The position numbers were made by a program, and so were the translations under genes. Under the pieces are notes generated by a model, which saw only the letters and a list, made by a program, of their open reading frames with translations, was not told the origin of the DNA and searched no databases. DNA of 50,912 nt, from NCBI GenBank assembly GCA_017546665.1, contig JAFYSE010000006.1, positions 1 through 50,912 of the forward strand, read 5' to 3'. The DNA comes from Clostridia bacterium. Lineage in GTDB: Bacteria > Bacillota > Clostridia > Oscillospirales > Acutalibacteraceae. Of the stretch, positions 7,683 through 15,948 are shown in pieces (positions within the stretch are counted from its first letter, which is position 1; each line of letters opens with the position of its first letter).

Positions 7683-8972
7683 ATGCCTTTCAACGACGTT
7701 TTATTAATAATTTCAGTTATTATGTCTGCACTTTCTGTAATATTGGTTGCAGGAGTCTTAAAAAATTCAAAGAATCAGTCACACGATTCTCTTGAACAGA
7801 GAATTGATATAATGAATAAAAATTTTGGCGATGAGTTTCATAGAATTCGTGTGGAAAATCAAAATGCCAACAAGGAAATTCGTGAAGATGTTAAAAAGAG
7901 CCTTGATGATATGTCAGGTCGAATTGACAATATGAATAAGGGCAATTTTGAGCATCGTGAAAAGGTTATTCAGATGCTTGTTGACCAAGGGGATAAGCAA
8001 AACAAAGCACTTGAAGGGTCAATCACTAAAATGCAAGAGTCAAACGAAAAGAAACTTGAAGAAATGAGAGTTACTGTTGACGAAAAGCTCACTGCAACCC
8101 TTACAACAAGACTTAATTCTTCTTTCAAAACAGTTTCCGACCAGCTTGAAAATCTGTATAAATCTCTTGGTGAAATGCAAAAGCTTTCAACAGGTGTTAC
8201 CGAAAATGTTACTGCACTTAATCGTGTGCTTACAAACGTTAAGGCTCGTGGCACTTGGGCAGAAGTGCAGTTAGAGGGCATTCTTAATCAGACTATTCCA
8301 AATATGTTCGAAAAGAATGTGGCAACTGTTCCAAACTCCCTTGACAGAGTTGAATTTGCGATTCGTATTCCATCAAGCGAAAAAGATGGCAACGATATTC
8401 TTCTTCCCGTTGACTCAAAATTCCCGATGGAAGACTATGTTCGTCTTTGTGATGCTGCCGACCGTGCAGATGCAGAAGCCGTAAAAATTGCACGAAAAGA
8501 ACTTGAAAACAGAGTCCTTGGTGAAGCAAAATCTATCGCAAAATATATTCACGTGCCTAATACAACACCTTTTGCGATTATGTATCTTGCAACTGAAGGG
8601 CTTTATGCAGAAATTGCATCCTCACGCACAGGCTTACCTGAAAAAATTCAGAATGACTATAATGTTATGATTGCAGGGCCTTCAACAATTACTGCACTTC
8701 TCAACTCACTTTCAATGGGCTTTAAGACTATTGCTATTAACGAAAAAGCCAACGAAGTTCGTGAAATCCTTGGTGCAGCAAAGGCACAGTATGAAAAATT
8801 CGGTGATTTACTCGCTAAGGCTAAAAAGAAGGTTGACGAAGCGGGCAAAACTCTTGAAGATGCCGAACGCAAAAACTTGTTCATTCAAAGAAAACTTAAA
8901 AACATTGAATCAATTGACACTGTTTCTGCCGATAAACTTTTATTTGACGAAACAGATAGTATTGATGTATAA
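7683..8972 (+). CDS. rmuC: DNA recombination protein RmuC homologue
   Basis: A 429-residue protein with an N-terminal membrane segment (about 4-24), a long coiled coil (about 35-180) and an RmuC domain (about 185-400) including RGTWAEVQLEGIL, LPVDSKFPMEDY and the helix-rich tail. RmuC proteins limit inversions at short repeats and are distantly related to restriction-type nucleases. Acting at the membrane is inferred from the anchor. I chose ATG 7683 because AAGGAG at 7671-7676 precedes it by 6 nt; the upstream in-frame ATG has no ribosome site. A promoter for the next gene overlaps its stop codon. Confidence 0.88.
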   Translation: MPFNDVLLIISVIMSALSVILVAGVLKNSKNQSHDSLEQRIDIMNKNFGDEFHRIRVENQNANKEIREDVKKSLDDMSGRIDNMNKGNFEHREKVIQMLVDQGDKQNKALEGSITKMQESNEKKLEEMRVTVDEKLTATLTTRLNSSFKTVSDQLENLYKSLGEMQKLSTGVTENVTALNRVLTNVKARGTWAEVQLEGILNQTIPNMFEKNVATVPNSLDRVEFAIRIPSSEKDGNDILLPVDSKFPMEDYVRLCDAADRADAEAVKIARKELENRVLGEAKSIAKYIHVPNTTPFAIMYLATEGLYAEIASSRTGLPEKIQNDYNVMIAGPSTITALLNSLSMGFKTIAINEKANEVREILGAAKAQYEKFGDLLAKAKKKVDEAGKTLEDAERKNLFIQRKLKNIESIDTVSADKLLFDETDSIDV

Positions 8973-8973
8973 T
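8944..8973 (+). promoter_or_regulatory. Candidate promoter for the GH3 gene inside the rmuC 3' end
   Basis: TTGACG (8944-8949), an 18-bp spacer and TATAAT (8968-8973) span the last codons and the stop of rmuC, about 45 nt before the GH3 start. Confidence 0.5.
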
Positions 8974-9016
8974 AGAAATGTTAATTTATTCCACTTTATG
9001 AGAAGGAGAAAATATT

Positions 9017-11458
9017 ATGGCACTTAAGCACGCTGACCTTATTGCACAGATGACACTTGAAGAAAAAGCAAGTATGTGCGACGGTCTTGACTACTGGCAC
9101 TCACAACCAGTTGAAAGACTTGGTATCAAGTCAATTAGCCTTAACGACGGACCTCATGGTATCCGTAAAAAGGGTGACCCGGGTGACACACCAAAGGGTG
9201 AAACAAATCTTTTGAAAGGTGTTCCTGCAATCTGTTTCCCAACAGCATCTGCAACTGCTTGTTCTTGGGACGTTGACCTTCTTTACAAAATGGGTCAGGC
9301 TCTCGGTGAGGAATGCTTAAAGGAAAAAGTTTCTGTTCTTTTAGGCCCTGGTACAAACATTAAACGTTCACCTCTTTGCGGACGTAACTTTGAATATTTT
9401 TCAGAAGACGGTGTTCTTGCAGGTGAAATGTCAGCTGCATTCGTAAATGGTGTTCAAAGCAAGGGTGTTGGTACATCTCTTAAACACTATGCTGCTAACA
9501 ATCAGGAAACTCGTCGTATGACAGTTAATGCAGTTGTTGACGAGAGAACTCTCCGTGAAACATACCTTCTTCCATTTGAAATCACAGTTAAAAAGGCTCA
9601 GCCTTGGACAATTATGAACTCATATAACAGAGTTAACGGCACTTATGCTGCTGAAAACAAGTGGCTCCTTACAGACGTTCTTCGCGACGACTGGGGCTTT
9701 GAAGGTGTAGTTATTACTGACTGGGGCGCAGAAAACGAAAGAGTACCCGGACTTATTGCAGGTCAGGAAATCGAAATGCCAACATCTTCAGGCATCGGCA
9801 CAAAGCTTATTGTTGATGCAGTTAAAGATGGTTCTCTTGATGAAGCTATTCTTGACGCAGCGGTTGACAAGATTATTGAACTTTCAAAGAAAGCTGAACC
9901 AGTGCTCGGCAAAGAGCATACATACGATAGTGATGCACACCACAACCTTGCTCGTGAAATTGCAGGTCAGTGCATGGTACTTATGAAGAACGATAATAAT
10001 GCTCTTCCACTTAAAAAGGATGCAAAAATCGCTCTTATCGGTGAAATGGCTCATACTCCTCGTTATCAGGGTGCAGGTTCATCACTTATTAACCCAATCA
10101 AACTTGATTCTGCATATAACACAATGAAGGAAATGGGAATTAATTTCACATATTCTGCAGGTTATACACTTAAGGGTAAAGCAAAGAAGGATATGGAACT
10201 TCTTCTCCAAGCCAAAGAAGCTGCAAAGAATGCTGATGTTGCTCTTGTATTTATTGGTCTTACTGACGAATACGAAACAGAGGGTAACGACAGAAGCCAT
10301 ATCAATCTTCCACCTTCACACAACACACTTGTTGAAGAAATTCTTAAGGTTAATCCTAACACAATCGTTGTTCTTTCAGGCGGTGCATCAGTTGCAATGC
10401 CTTGGGCAGACAAAGTTCCTGCAATTCTTAATATGTTCCTTACAGGTCAGGCTGGAGGTAGTGCAGTTTGTGACATCATCTTTGGTGATGTTAACCCAAG
10501 CGGTAAGCTCAGCGAAACATATCCACTTGCACTTGAAGACAATTCAAGCCACAACTATTTCCCAGGCACATCTGTTTCTGTTGAATACAGAGAAGGCGTT
10601 TATGTTGGTTACAAGTACTTTGACACAGCAAACAAGGCAGTTGCATTCCCATTTGGTCACGGTCTTTCATACACAACATTTGAATATAGCGATGTTAAGG
10701 TTTCTGCTGACAGCATAAATGATACTGACACAGTAACAGTTTCATTCAAGGTTAAGAATACAGGCGATGTTGACGGTGCTGAAGTTGCTCAGGTTTATGT
10801 TAACGACGTTGAAAGCACAATTTATCGTCCTGTTAAAGAGCTTCGTGGCTTTAAGAAGGTATTCTTAAAGGCGGGTGAAGAAGCAGAAATTTCAGTAGAA
10901 CTTGATAAACGTGCATTTGCTTACTACAATGTTGAGCTTGGTGATTGGCACGTTGAAAGTGGCGAATTCAAAATTCTCGTTGGTGCATCAAGCCGTGATA
11001 TCAGACTTGAAGCAACAGTTAATGTTGAGTCAACAGTTGAGGCTACTGTTCCTGATTACAGCAAAACTGCTCCATCATACTACGGTGCAAACATTATGAA
11101 TGTACCTGCAAACGAATTCGAAGCAGTTTATGGTAGAGAATTACCACCATCCGTAAGAGATAAGAACGCACCATTCACATTCCTTAACACTATTGAAGAT
11201 TCACAAGATAGCAAATGGGGTGGAAGAATTTACCGTCTTCTTATTAAGATGCTTGGTGCAGACACAATGGCTGGTGCTGTTGCTACTCAGCTTCCGATTA
11301 AGAACTTTATCTCAATGAGTTTTGGTCTTTTCAGTCCTGAAATGGCAGAAGGTCTTATTCTTATTCTTCACGAAGATAAAATGGGTAAGGGTCTTAAAGC
11401 TATCTTCAAGGGTATTCCAAACCTCATTAAGAATCTCGGCAAATTAAAGCAAATCTAA
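9017..11458 (+). CDS. Glycoside hydrolase family 3 beta-glucosidase-type enzyme
   Basis: An 813-residue cytoplasmic GH3 enzyme without signal peptide. The N-terminal barrel (about 1-290) carries the KH motif (SLKHYAA, 154-160) and the nucleophile Asp235 in VVITDWG. The alpha/beta sandwich follows (about 315-540) with NDRSHINLP, then a fibronectin III-like domain (about 590-660). The last 120 residues form a further tail ending in a Lys/Leu-rich helix. GH3 enzymes release terminal beta-linked glucose, xylose or N-acetylglucosamine; the sugar cannot be told here. A strong ribosome site (GAAGGAG) precedes ATG 9017. It sits 44 nt after rmuC, probably with its own promoter, and ends at a strong terminator. 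Confidence 0.92.
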   Translation: MALKHADLIAQMTLEEKASMCDGLDYWHSQPVERLGIKSISLNDGPHGIRKKGDPGDTPKGETNLLKGVPAICFPTASATACSWDVDLLYKMGQALGEECLKEKVSVLLGPGTNIKRSPLCGRNFEYFSEDGVLAGEMSAAFVNGVQSKGVGTSLKHYAANNQETRRMTVNAVVDERTLRETYLLPFEITVKKAQPWTIMNSYNRVNGTYAAENKWLLTDVLRDDWGFEGVVITDWGAENERVPGLIAGQEIEMPTSSGIGTKLIVDAVKDGSLDEAILDAAVDKIIELSKKAEPVLGKEHTYDSDAHHNLAREIAGQCMVLMKNDNNALPLKKDAKIALIGEMAHTPRYQGAGSSLINPIKLDSAYNTMKEMGINFTYSAGYTLKGKAKKDMELLLQAKEAAKNADVALVFIGLTDEYETEGNDRSHINLPPSHNTLVEEILKVNPNTIVVLSGGASVAMPWADKVPAILNMFLTGQAGGSAVCDIIFGDVNPSGKLSETYPLALEDNSSHNYFPGTSVSVEYREGVYVGYKYFDTANKAVAFPFGHGLSYTTFEYSDVKVSADSINDTDTVTVSFKVKNTGDVDGAEVAQVYVNDVESTIYRPVKELRGFKKVFLKAGEEAEISVELDKRAFAYYNVELGDWHVESGEFKILVGASSRDIRLEATVNVESTVEATVPDYSKTAPSYYGANIMNVPANEFEAVYGRELPPSVRDKNAPFTFLNTIEDSQDSKWGGRIYRLLIKMLGADTMAGAVATQLPIKNFISMSFGLFSPEMAEGLILILHEDKMGKGLKAIFKGIPNLIKNLGKLKQI

Positions 11459-11477
11459 TCTTAATAGACAAAGCAAA

Positions 11478-11510
11478 CCCACTACGGAAAATCCGTAGTG
11501 GGTTATTTTT
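11478..11510 (+). terminator. Terminator of the GH3 gene
   Basis: An 11-bp perfect stem, CCCACTACGGA (11478-11488) with TCCGTAGTGGG (11492-11502), followed by TTATTTTTT. Confidence 0.9.
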
Positions 11511-11512
11511 TA

Positions 11513-11950
11513 TCAACCTACGCCCGTTATTCTATATTCTACAATTTTACCATCTGCATAGTTTTGTGAGCCTACAATAATGTATTCTGCTGAGCCTGTA
11601 TATTTGCGTTTGAAAAAATACAGTCCGTCTCTTTCTCCAAGTCCCAACTCTTTCATTGCCTCTTTTTCGGTGTAGTCGTCATTCATATAGAAGTAACCGA
11701 TTGTACAGCCTTCTGTACAACCTCCATCACCACAGTATTCAGCAACTTTAAGATGGTGTAATTTCATTTGGCTTAAATCAACGCTCATGCTTTCGGCAAT
11801 TTCCACTCCGTCAATATGTTGGATGTTGAATTCTCCAGTAATATTAAGCATTTCCCTTGTAAATAAGCCCATAGGTGTCAGAAATACAAGAAGATAAAGA
11901 ATTACAACTATAACAAATATGATAGTTATGGTTTTCAATGCTCTTTTCAT
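11513..11950 (-). CDS. Small membrane-anchored hypothetical protein of the ABC operon
   Basis: I do not recognise a family for this 145-residue protein. It begins MKRALK and has one strong hydrophobic segment (about 7-27), then a polar domain that should lie outside the membrane. The domain contains a Cys cluster, YCGDGGCTEGC near residues 93-103, that could form disulphides or bind metal, and a beta-rich C-terminus. Its start directly follows the permease stop without a gap, so it belongs to the GntR/ABC operon and may be an accessory subunit of that transporter. Confidence 0.6.
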   Translation of the reverse strand: MKRALKTITIIFVIVVILYLLVFLTPMGLFTREMLNITGEFNIQHIDGVEIAESMSVDLSQMKLHHLKVAEYCGDGGCTEGCTIGYFYMNDDYTEKEAMKELGLGERDGLYFFKRKYTGSAEYIIVGSQNYADGKIVEYRITGVG

Positions 11951-14389
11951 TTATTTCACCACGCTCACGTTGGCTTCAGGAAGATAGTAACAAACCATTA
12001 CGCCTTCCTCATAGATAACATATACATATCTTCCGTTATCATTAAGTGCAAGGTATTGTGAAACTGTATTGTCAACTATCTCACGTGCCTTTTCTTTATC
12101 TGTCACTGAAATCAACGGATGACCTGCTTCGCTGTACATCTTCTTCAATAAATCGTATTCTGAAATAGGTTCTTGGATAAAGTAACCAATTGTATCATTT
12201 TCATACATTTGAAGATGTGTGTTATTGAACATTAAATCCTTATAATCCTCATAAACTTCAATCCTATTTTGATAACTGATTGAACCGGTATAGTTATTTT
12301 TATTTGCCTCAATAAATTTTCCTTTTGCAACAAAATAACTTAGCGGTGTGTCCGTGTAAAGAACTTCCTTGATTTCTAACTCTTCGTCAAGAGCGTCGTA
12401 TCCGTTAGCTTTAAGGAAATTGAGTGTGTTTGTCATTTCGGCATATACGGGAATTGTTTCAATAACAAGTGAATACTTAAATGCATTTTCATACAGAGGT
12501 TTATCCTCGTAATATATGGTACTATCTTCCCTTGGAATATATTTACGCTCGAAATAAGCTGGTGTTATACCCGCATAATCTGCATATACATTGTTTGAAT
12601 AAAGCACACCAACCGGACGATTACTGTTTTTAAACAACTGTTCAAAGGTCATATTTGAAAGGTCCTTGTAAAGTGCCTCGCAGAGTCCGTCAACATCTGA
12701 AATATAGTTAGGTTCTTTTTCAATTTCTAAAAGTAAATCACTATCTGTAAATGCCCATTTAAAGCCTTTAAGATATCCCGTTGAATCATATCGCGTATTT
12801 TCAGGCATATCGTCAATCAAATAGTTTTTAAGAATTGCATCAAGAAAATCGGAACCATAAATTGCTTGAATGTATTTCAAGTATGTTTCTTCTGTGTAAA
12901 TATCAAAACTACGATACTTAACATTATCATCCTTATCTCTGATTGCAAGTCTTACAGTTGCAAGTGAATACTGTCCGTATTTTTCTTTTTCATTCTTAAG
13001 AATCTCATATACAGAAAGAATTGTTTCTTTGCTTTCATCCGTTGAGCTTTCAACAAAATTCTCACCAGGTTGCCACGGATAGATATAATGAATGTAACAT
13101 GGAAGCTCGTGCATTTCTATGGAAACACTTTTCACGTCTGCTTTGTCAGGAATTTTATTAAATGTTCCGAAAAGTCCTGTGCCTATAACTATCAAATAAA
13201 CAGCCAGAACACCCATAAGTACTCCGCACCATTTAAGTGATTTCACAGATGTTTTAACTTTTCTTGTAAGAATAAGCTGAGCAACAAAATATGCAATCAA
13301 GGATGCAAGTGCGATAATTACAAACATAAAGAATGCATTCATCTCTCCGGCAAACATTTCGGAAACAATAAGAACAAGTCCTGTCACACCAAAAGTACAA
13401 ATAACTGCTCTTGAAACAGAGAATTTACCAAGAGAATTTGCGTGTTCAGCCTTTCTGCGATTGAACAATGCAACTGCCACGAAAAGCACTAAAACAGAAA
13501 TAACTGCCCAGAATATTACGGGAAGAGTGAAACCCAAATCAACGCTGTATTCTTCAGGAACTTTGAACTTATCAGGAGTTGTATTTCTCTCTAAAAGACT
13601 GAAAATAGTTGAACAATTAATATAACTAGAATAGTCGAACATGTCTTCCACAAAATAACGTCCATACTCACAGTCCAGATTATTGCCCATTGTCCATGGG
13701 GTAAAAAGATATATCCAATTCTGATTATCAAGCACTCGTACATATCCCTTAAGGTATGAATACATTAAAGAATCTCCCGAATAAACAGTAAAGAAAGGAA
13801 TAAAAGAAAGTGAAACCGTGGAAACGATAGCCTCAACAACATTACCTGATACCATTAACATCAATGATGTCAATGCAAAGCCTATAACACCGCCTACAAA
13901 AAGTAATGATGTGATGTACAAGAACAACTGCAATAAATGTGTTGAGTAACCAAAACAAACAGCATTGACTATAAAGATTATTAACATTGGGACTAACACA
14001 GCAACAAAAAGAGTGATAATCGCTGAAATCAGTCTGTTAACAAACATTGTTGTACGCTTAATTCCAAGGCTTAAAAACACATTAACTTGCTTTTTGGATA
14101 ACAAGAACCAAAAAGATTTAAGTGCTGTCAACATTCCGCACATAACCATACCGATTGGAAGAAGCTCAAACATAAACATAAATGTTGAACCTGGTGCCAA
14201 GAACATTGTATATTCATTATGCTCTTTAGCCAATAAAAAATCTTGACTCGTAACATACTGAATTACAGGGAATGTTACAAATAAAAAGAGCACAAAAAAT
14301 GCAATTGCAGGGAAAAGAATTGAACCCACAAAACTACGCTTAAAATCGTTAGAATTCACATTATTTTTCAAAGATTTTTGTGATGTCAT
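11951..14389 (-). CDS. ABC-2-type transporter permease with large extracytoplasmic domain
   Basis: An 812-residue polytopic membrane protein. Six or so hydrophobic segments fall in the first 250 residues, several more lie between about 310 and 410, and the C-terminal 400 residues are polar and probably face outside. This architecture is common for permeases encoded with YtrA-type regulators in Firmicutes. ATG 14389 is preferred to the longer frame because GGAGGAG lies 7 nt before it. The start overlaps the end of the ABC ATPase gene by 29 nt, which indicates coupling. The substrate is unknown; cell-envelope stress or antimicrobial export is the usual setting of such modules. Confidence 0.75.
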   Translation of the reverse strand: MTSQKSLKNNVNSNDFKRSFVGSILFPAIAFFVLFLFVTFPVIQYVTSQDFLLAKEHNEYTMFLAPGSTFMFMFELLPIGMVMCGMLTALKSFWFLLSKKQVNVFLSLGIKRTTMFVNRLISAIITLFVAVLVPMLIIFIVNAVCFGYSTHLLQLFLYITSLLFVGGVIGFALTSLMLMVSGNVVEAIVSTVSLSFIPFFTVYSGDSLMYSYLKGYVRVLDNQNWIYLFTPWTMGNNLDCEYGRYFVEDMFDYSSYINCSTIFSLLERNTTPDKFKVPEEYSVDLGFTLPVIFWAVISVLVLFVAVALFNRRKAEHANSLGKFSVSRAVICTFGVTGLVLIVSEMFAGEMNAFFMFVIIALASLIAYFVAQLILTRKVKTSVKSLKWCGVLMGVLAVYLIVIGTGLFGTFNKIPDKADVKSVSIEMHELPCYIHYIYPWQPGENFVESSTDESKETILSVYEILKNEKEKYGQYSLATVRLAIRDKDDNVKYRSFDIYTEETYLKYIQAIYGSDFLDAILKNYLIDDMPENTRYDSTGYLKGFKWAFTDSDLLLEIEKEPNYISDVDGLCEALYKDLSNMTFEQLFKNSNRPVGVLYSNNVYADYAGITPAYFERKYIPREDSTIYYEDKPLYENAFKYSLVIETIPVYAEMTNTLNFLKANGYDALDEELEIKEVLYTDTPLSYFVAKGKFIEANKNNYTGSISYQNRIEVYEDYKDLMFNNTHLQMYENDTIGYFIQEPISEYDLLKKMYSEAGHPLISVTDKEKAREIVDNTVSQYLALNDNGRYVYVIYEEGVMVCYYLPEANVSVVK

Positions 14390-15263
14390 ATTTCTTCTCC
14401 TCCATTTCATTTAAGAATACCTCTTCCATTGTAAGTCTGTATTCATCCATCGCCATAGGAAGAAGTGCGTTAAGCTTTTGTTTCTGGTCGGCAGTATTTT
14501 TATCAAAGATAATCATTGCAACTCTGCCGTCAATTTCAAGTGATTTATAACGGATATCCTTGAAATCATCCTCAGTAACCTCACGGTCAAAAATGAGTCT
14601 GATTTTACTGTAATTCTGTGAAATATCATATACAGAACAGTCCAATGTAAGCTTTTTGCCGTTAATAAGTCCCACATTATCACAAAGGTCGGAAAGCTCT
14701 GACAAATTATGAGACGAAATAATAAGGGATGCCTCTGTTTCTGCCATATACTCCATAAAAATCTTCTTTGTGATTTCTTTTTTCTGTGGGTCAAGTCCGT
14801 CAAATGTTTCATCAAGCAACAAGTATTTAGGACGGGATGCAAGAGCTAATATAATCTCTGCCTGACGTTGCATACCCTTGGAAAAGCCTCTGATTTTCTT
14901 CTTTCCGTCAAGCCCATAAACATCTAAAAGGTTATTAAGTGTTTTATAACTGAAATCGGGATGAAAATCAGCATAAAACTTTGCCATTGAATTAATTGAA
15001 GCATTCATTGGAAAATACAGGTCGTCAGGAATATAAAATAACTGCTTTCTCAAATCGTTATTATCATAAACATCCTGACCGTCTAAGCAGACCTTACCAC
15101 AATCCGCCTTGTATATACCTGCTGCTGTTTTTAAAAGTGTAGTTTTACCGGCACCATTATAGCCGATTAAACCGTAAATAGATGAGGGTTCAACTTTAAA
15201 TGATATTTCTTCTACTGCTGTAAAGTCACCAAATTTTTTGGTTACATTTGCAAATTCAATCAT
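14361..15263 (-). CDS. ABC transporter ATP-binding protein
   Basis: A 300-residue ATPase with Walker A GYNGAGKT (34-41), signature FSKGMQ (127-132, a variant of LSGGQ common in this subfamily), Walker B YLLLDET (147-153) and the switch His in IISSHNLSELSD. The C-terminal 90 residues form an accessory domain. An in-frame TTG 12 nt upstream touches the AAGGAG ribosome site, so I place the start at ATG 15263. It powers the downstream permease and is encoded just after the GntR regulator, as in the Bacillus ytr operon. Confidence 0.9.
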   Translation of the reverse strand: MIEFANVTKKFGDFTAVEEISFKVEPSSIYGLIGYNGAGKTTLLKTAAGIYKADCGKVCLDGQDVYDNNDLRKQLFYIPDDLYFPMNASINSMAKFYADFHPDFSYKTLNNLLDVYGLDGKKKIRGFSKGMQRQAEIILALASRPKYLLLDETFDGLDPQKKEITKKIFMEYMAETEASLIISSHNLSELSDLCDNVGLINGKKLTLDCSVYDISQNYSKIRLIFDREVTEDDFKDIRYKSLEIDGRVAMIIFDKNTADQKQKLNALLPMAMDEYRLTMEEVFLNEMEEKKYDITKIFEK

Positions 15264-15275
15264 TTCAATATTCAA

Positions 15276-15440
15276 CTCCTTAGTAACCGCTGATTAAGTC
15301 GGGTTACGATTATCAGCAAGATAGTTTTTTGTCAGAACCGTCAAAAAACGGAGGCAATACTTTGTGTATTGGCGAGTATTTTGGACGAGTTATGACGGAA
15401 AAGTAGCCGTTGAGAATTGTGACCTTGATTTACTCAGTGG
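15276..15440 (-). other. Intergenic gap inside the GntR-ABC operon, with small hairpins
   Basis: These 165 bp separate the regulator from the ATPase. On the minus strand I see CAATAC/GTATTG around a 5-nt loop, and GTAACC pairing with GGTTAC just before the AAGGAG of the ATPase gene. The second could influence translation of the ATPase. I see no promoter and no reading frame of note. Confidence 0.4.
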
Positions 15441-15806
15441 TTACTCTTTAAATATTTCGTTAATAAGACCTTCAATGCATTTTCGGTCAGCACCCATAGC
15501 CTTAGCGTTAACCAAAGACGCCCTCACAGCCTCCATAGACTGCTGAAGGTATAGATTTTGAGATTCTGTATCACCGCTTACGAATACACCTTTTCCTGCG
15601 ATTGTATAGATAACTCCCTGAGCCTCCAACTCCGACAACGCGCGCTTGACGGTGTTGATATTCAAGCCCAGTTGCGCTGAGAGTTGTCTTAAAGACGGTA
15701 GCTGGTCGTCCTTTTTCAGCACACCCCTTGAAATATCAAGAACAATTTGTTCCTTGATTTGTTCATAAATCGGGGTTCTGGAATGATAATCAAGAAAAAT
15801 ATTCAC
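15441..15806 (-). CDS. GntR family regulator, YtrA subfamily
   Basis: A 121-residue protein with an N-terminal winged helix-turn-helix (about 8-72: PIYEQIKEQI, DQLPSLRQLSAQLGLNINTVKRAL, GVIYTIAGKGVFV) and only about 45 residues after it. This short form is the YtrA subfamily, whose members usually repress neighbouring ABC transporter genes. The start codon is GTG, placed 9 nt after AGGAGG; no ATG fits. The promoter carries a perfect 10-bp inverted repeat over the expected transcription start, so it probably represses itself and the ABC genes that follow. The inducing signal is unknown. Confidence 0.88.
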   Translation of the reverse strand: MNIFLDYHSRTPIYEQIKEQIVLDISRGVLKKDDQLPSLRQLSAQLGLNINTVKRALSELEAQGVIYTIAGKGVFVSGDTESQNLYLQQSMEAVRASLVNAKAMGADRKCIEGLINEIFKE

Positions 15807-15833
15807 GGTGTATCACCTCCTGTTAACTGTACT

Positions 15834-15860
15834 AACTGTGCTATTTCAGTTAGCACAGTT
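15834..15860 (-). promoter_or_regulatory. Operator: perfect inverted repeat for the YtrA-type regulator
   Basis: AACTGTGCTA (15834-15843), a 7-nt spacer and TAGCACAGTT (15851-15860) form a perfect 10-bp palindrome. It covers the predicted transcription start just downstream of the -10 element, the ideal place for repression. Confidence 0.75.
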
Positions 15861-15862
15861 TG

Positions 15863-15891
15863 ATAATACATCAGTTTTTTTCGTTTGTCAA
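15863..15891 (-). promoter_or_regulatory. Promoter of the GntR-ABC operon
   Basis: On the minus strand TTGACA (15891-15886), a 17-bp spacer and TATTAT (15868-15863). Confidence 0.8.
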
Positions 15892-15905
15892 CACTTTTTT
15901 ATAAA

Positions 15906-15938
15906 AAACTCCGAAGACTTTCATCGTCTTCGGAGTTT
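15906..15938 (-). terminator. Terminator of the GH51-like gene
   Basis: A 13-bp stem, AAACTCCGAAGAC (15906-15918) with GTCTTCGGAGTTT (15926-15938), runs into TTTTTTAT on the minus strand. It insulates the GntR promoter from the upstream gene. Confidence 0.85.
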
Positions 15939-15948
15939 CGTTTTATCT

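Noticed and set aside
15364-15546. 60-codon plus-strand frame across the GntR-ABC gap
   Set aside because: It overlaps the regulator gene antisense, lacks a ribosome site and shows no conserved-looking features.
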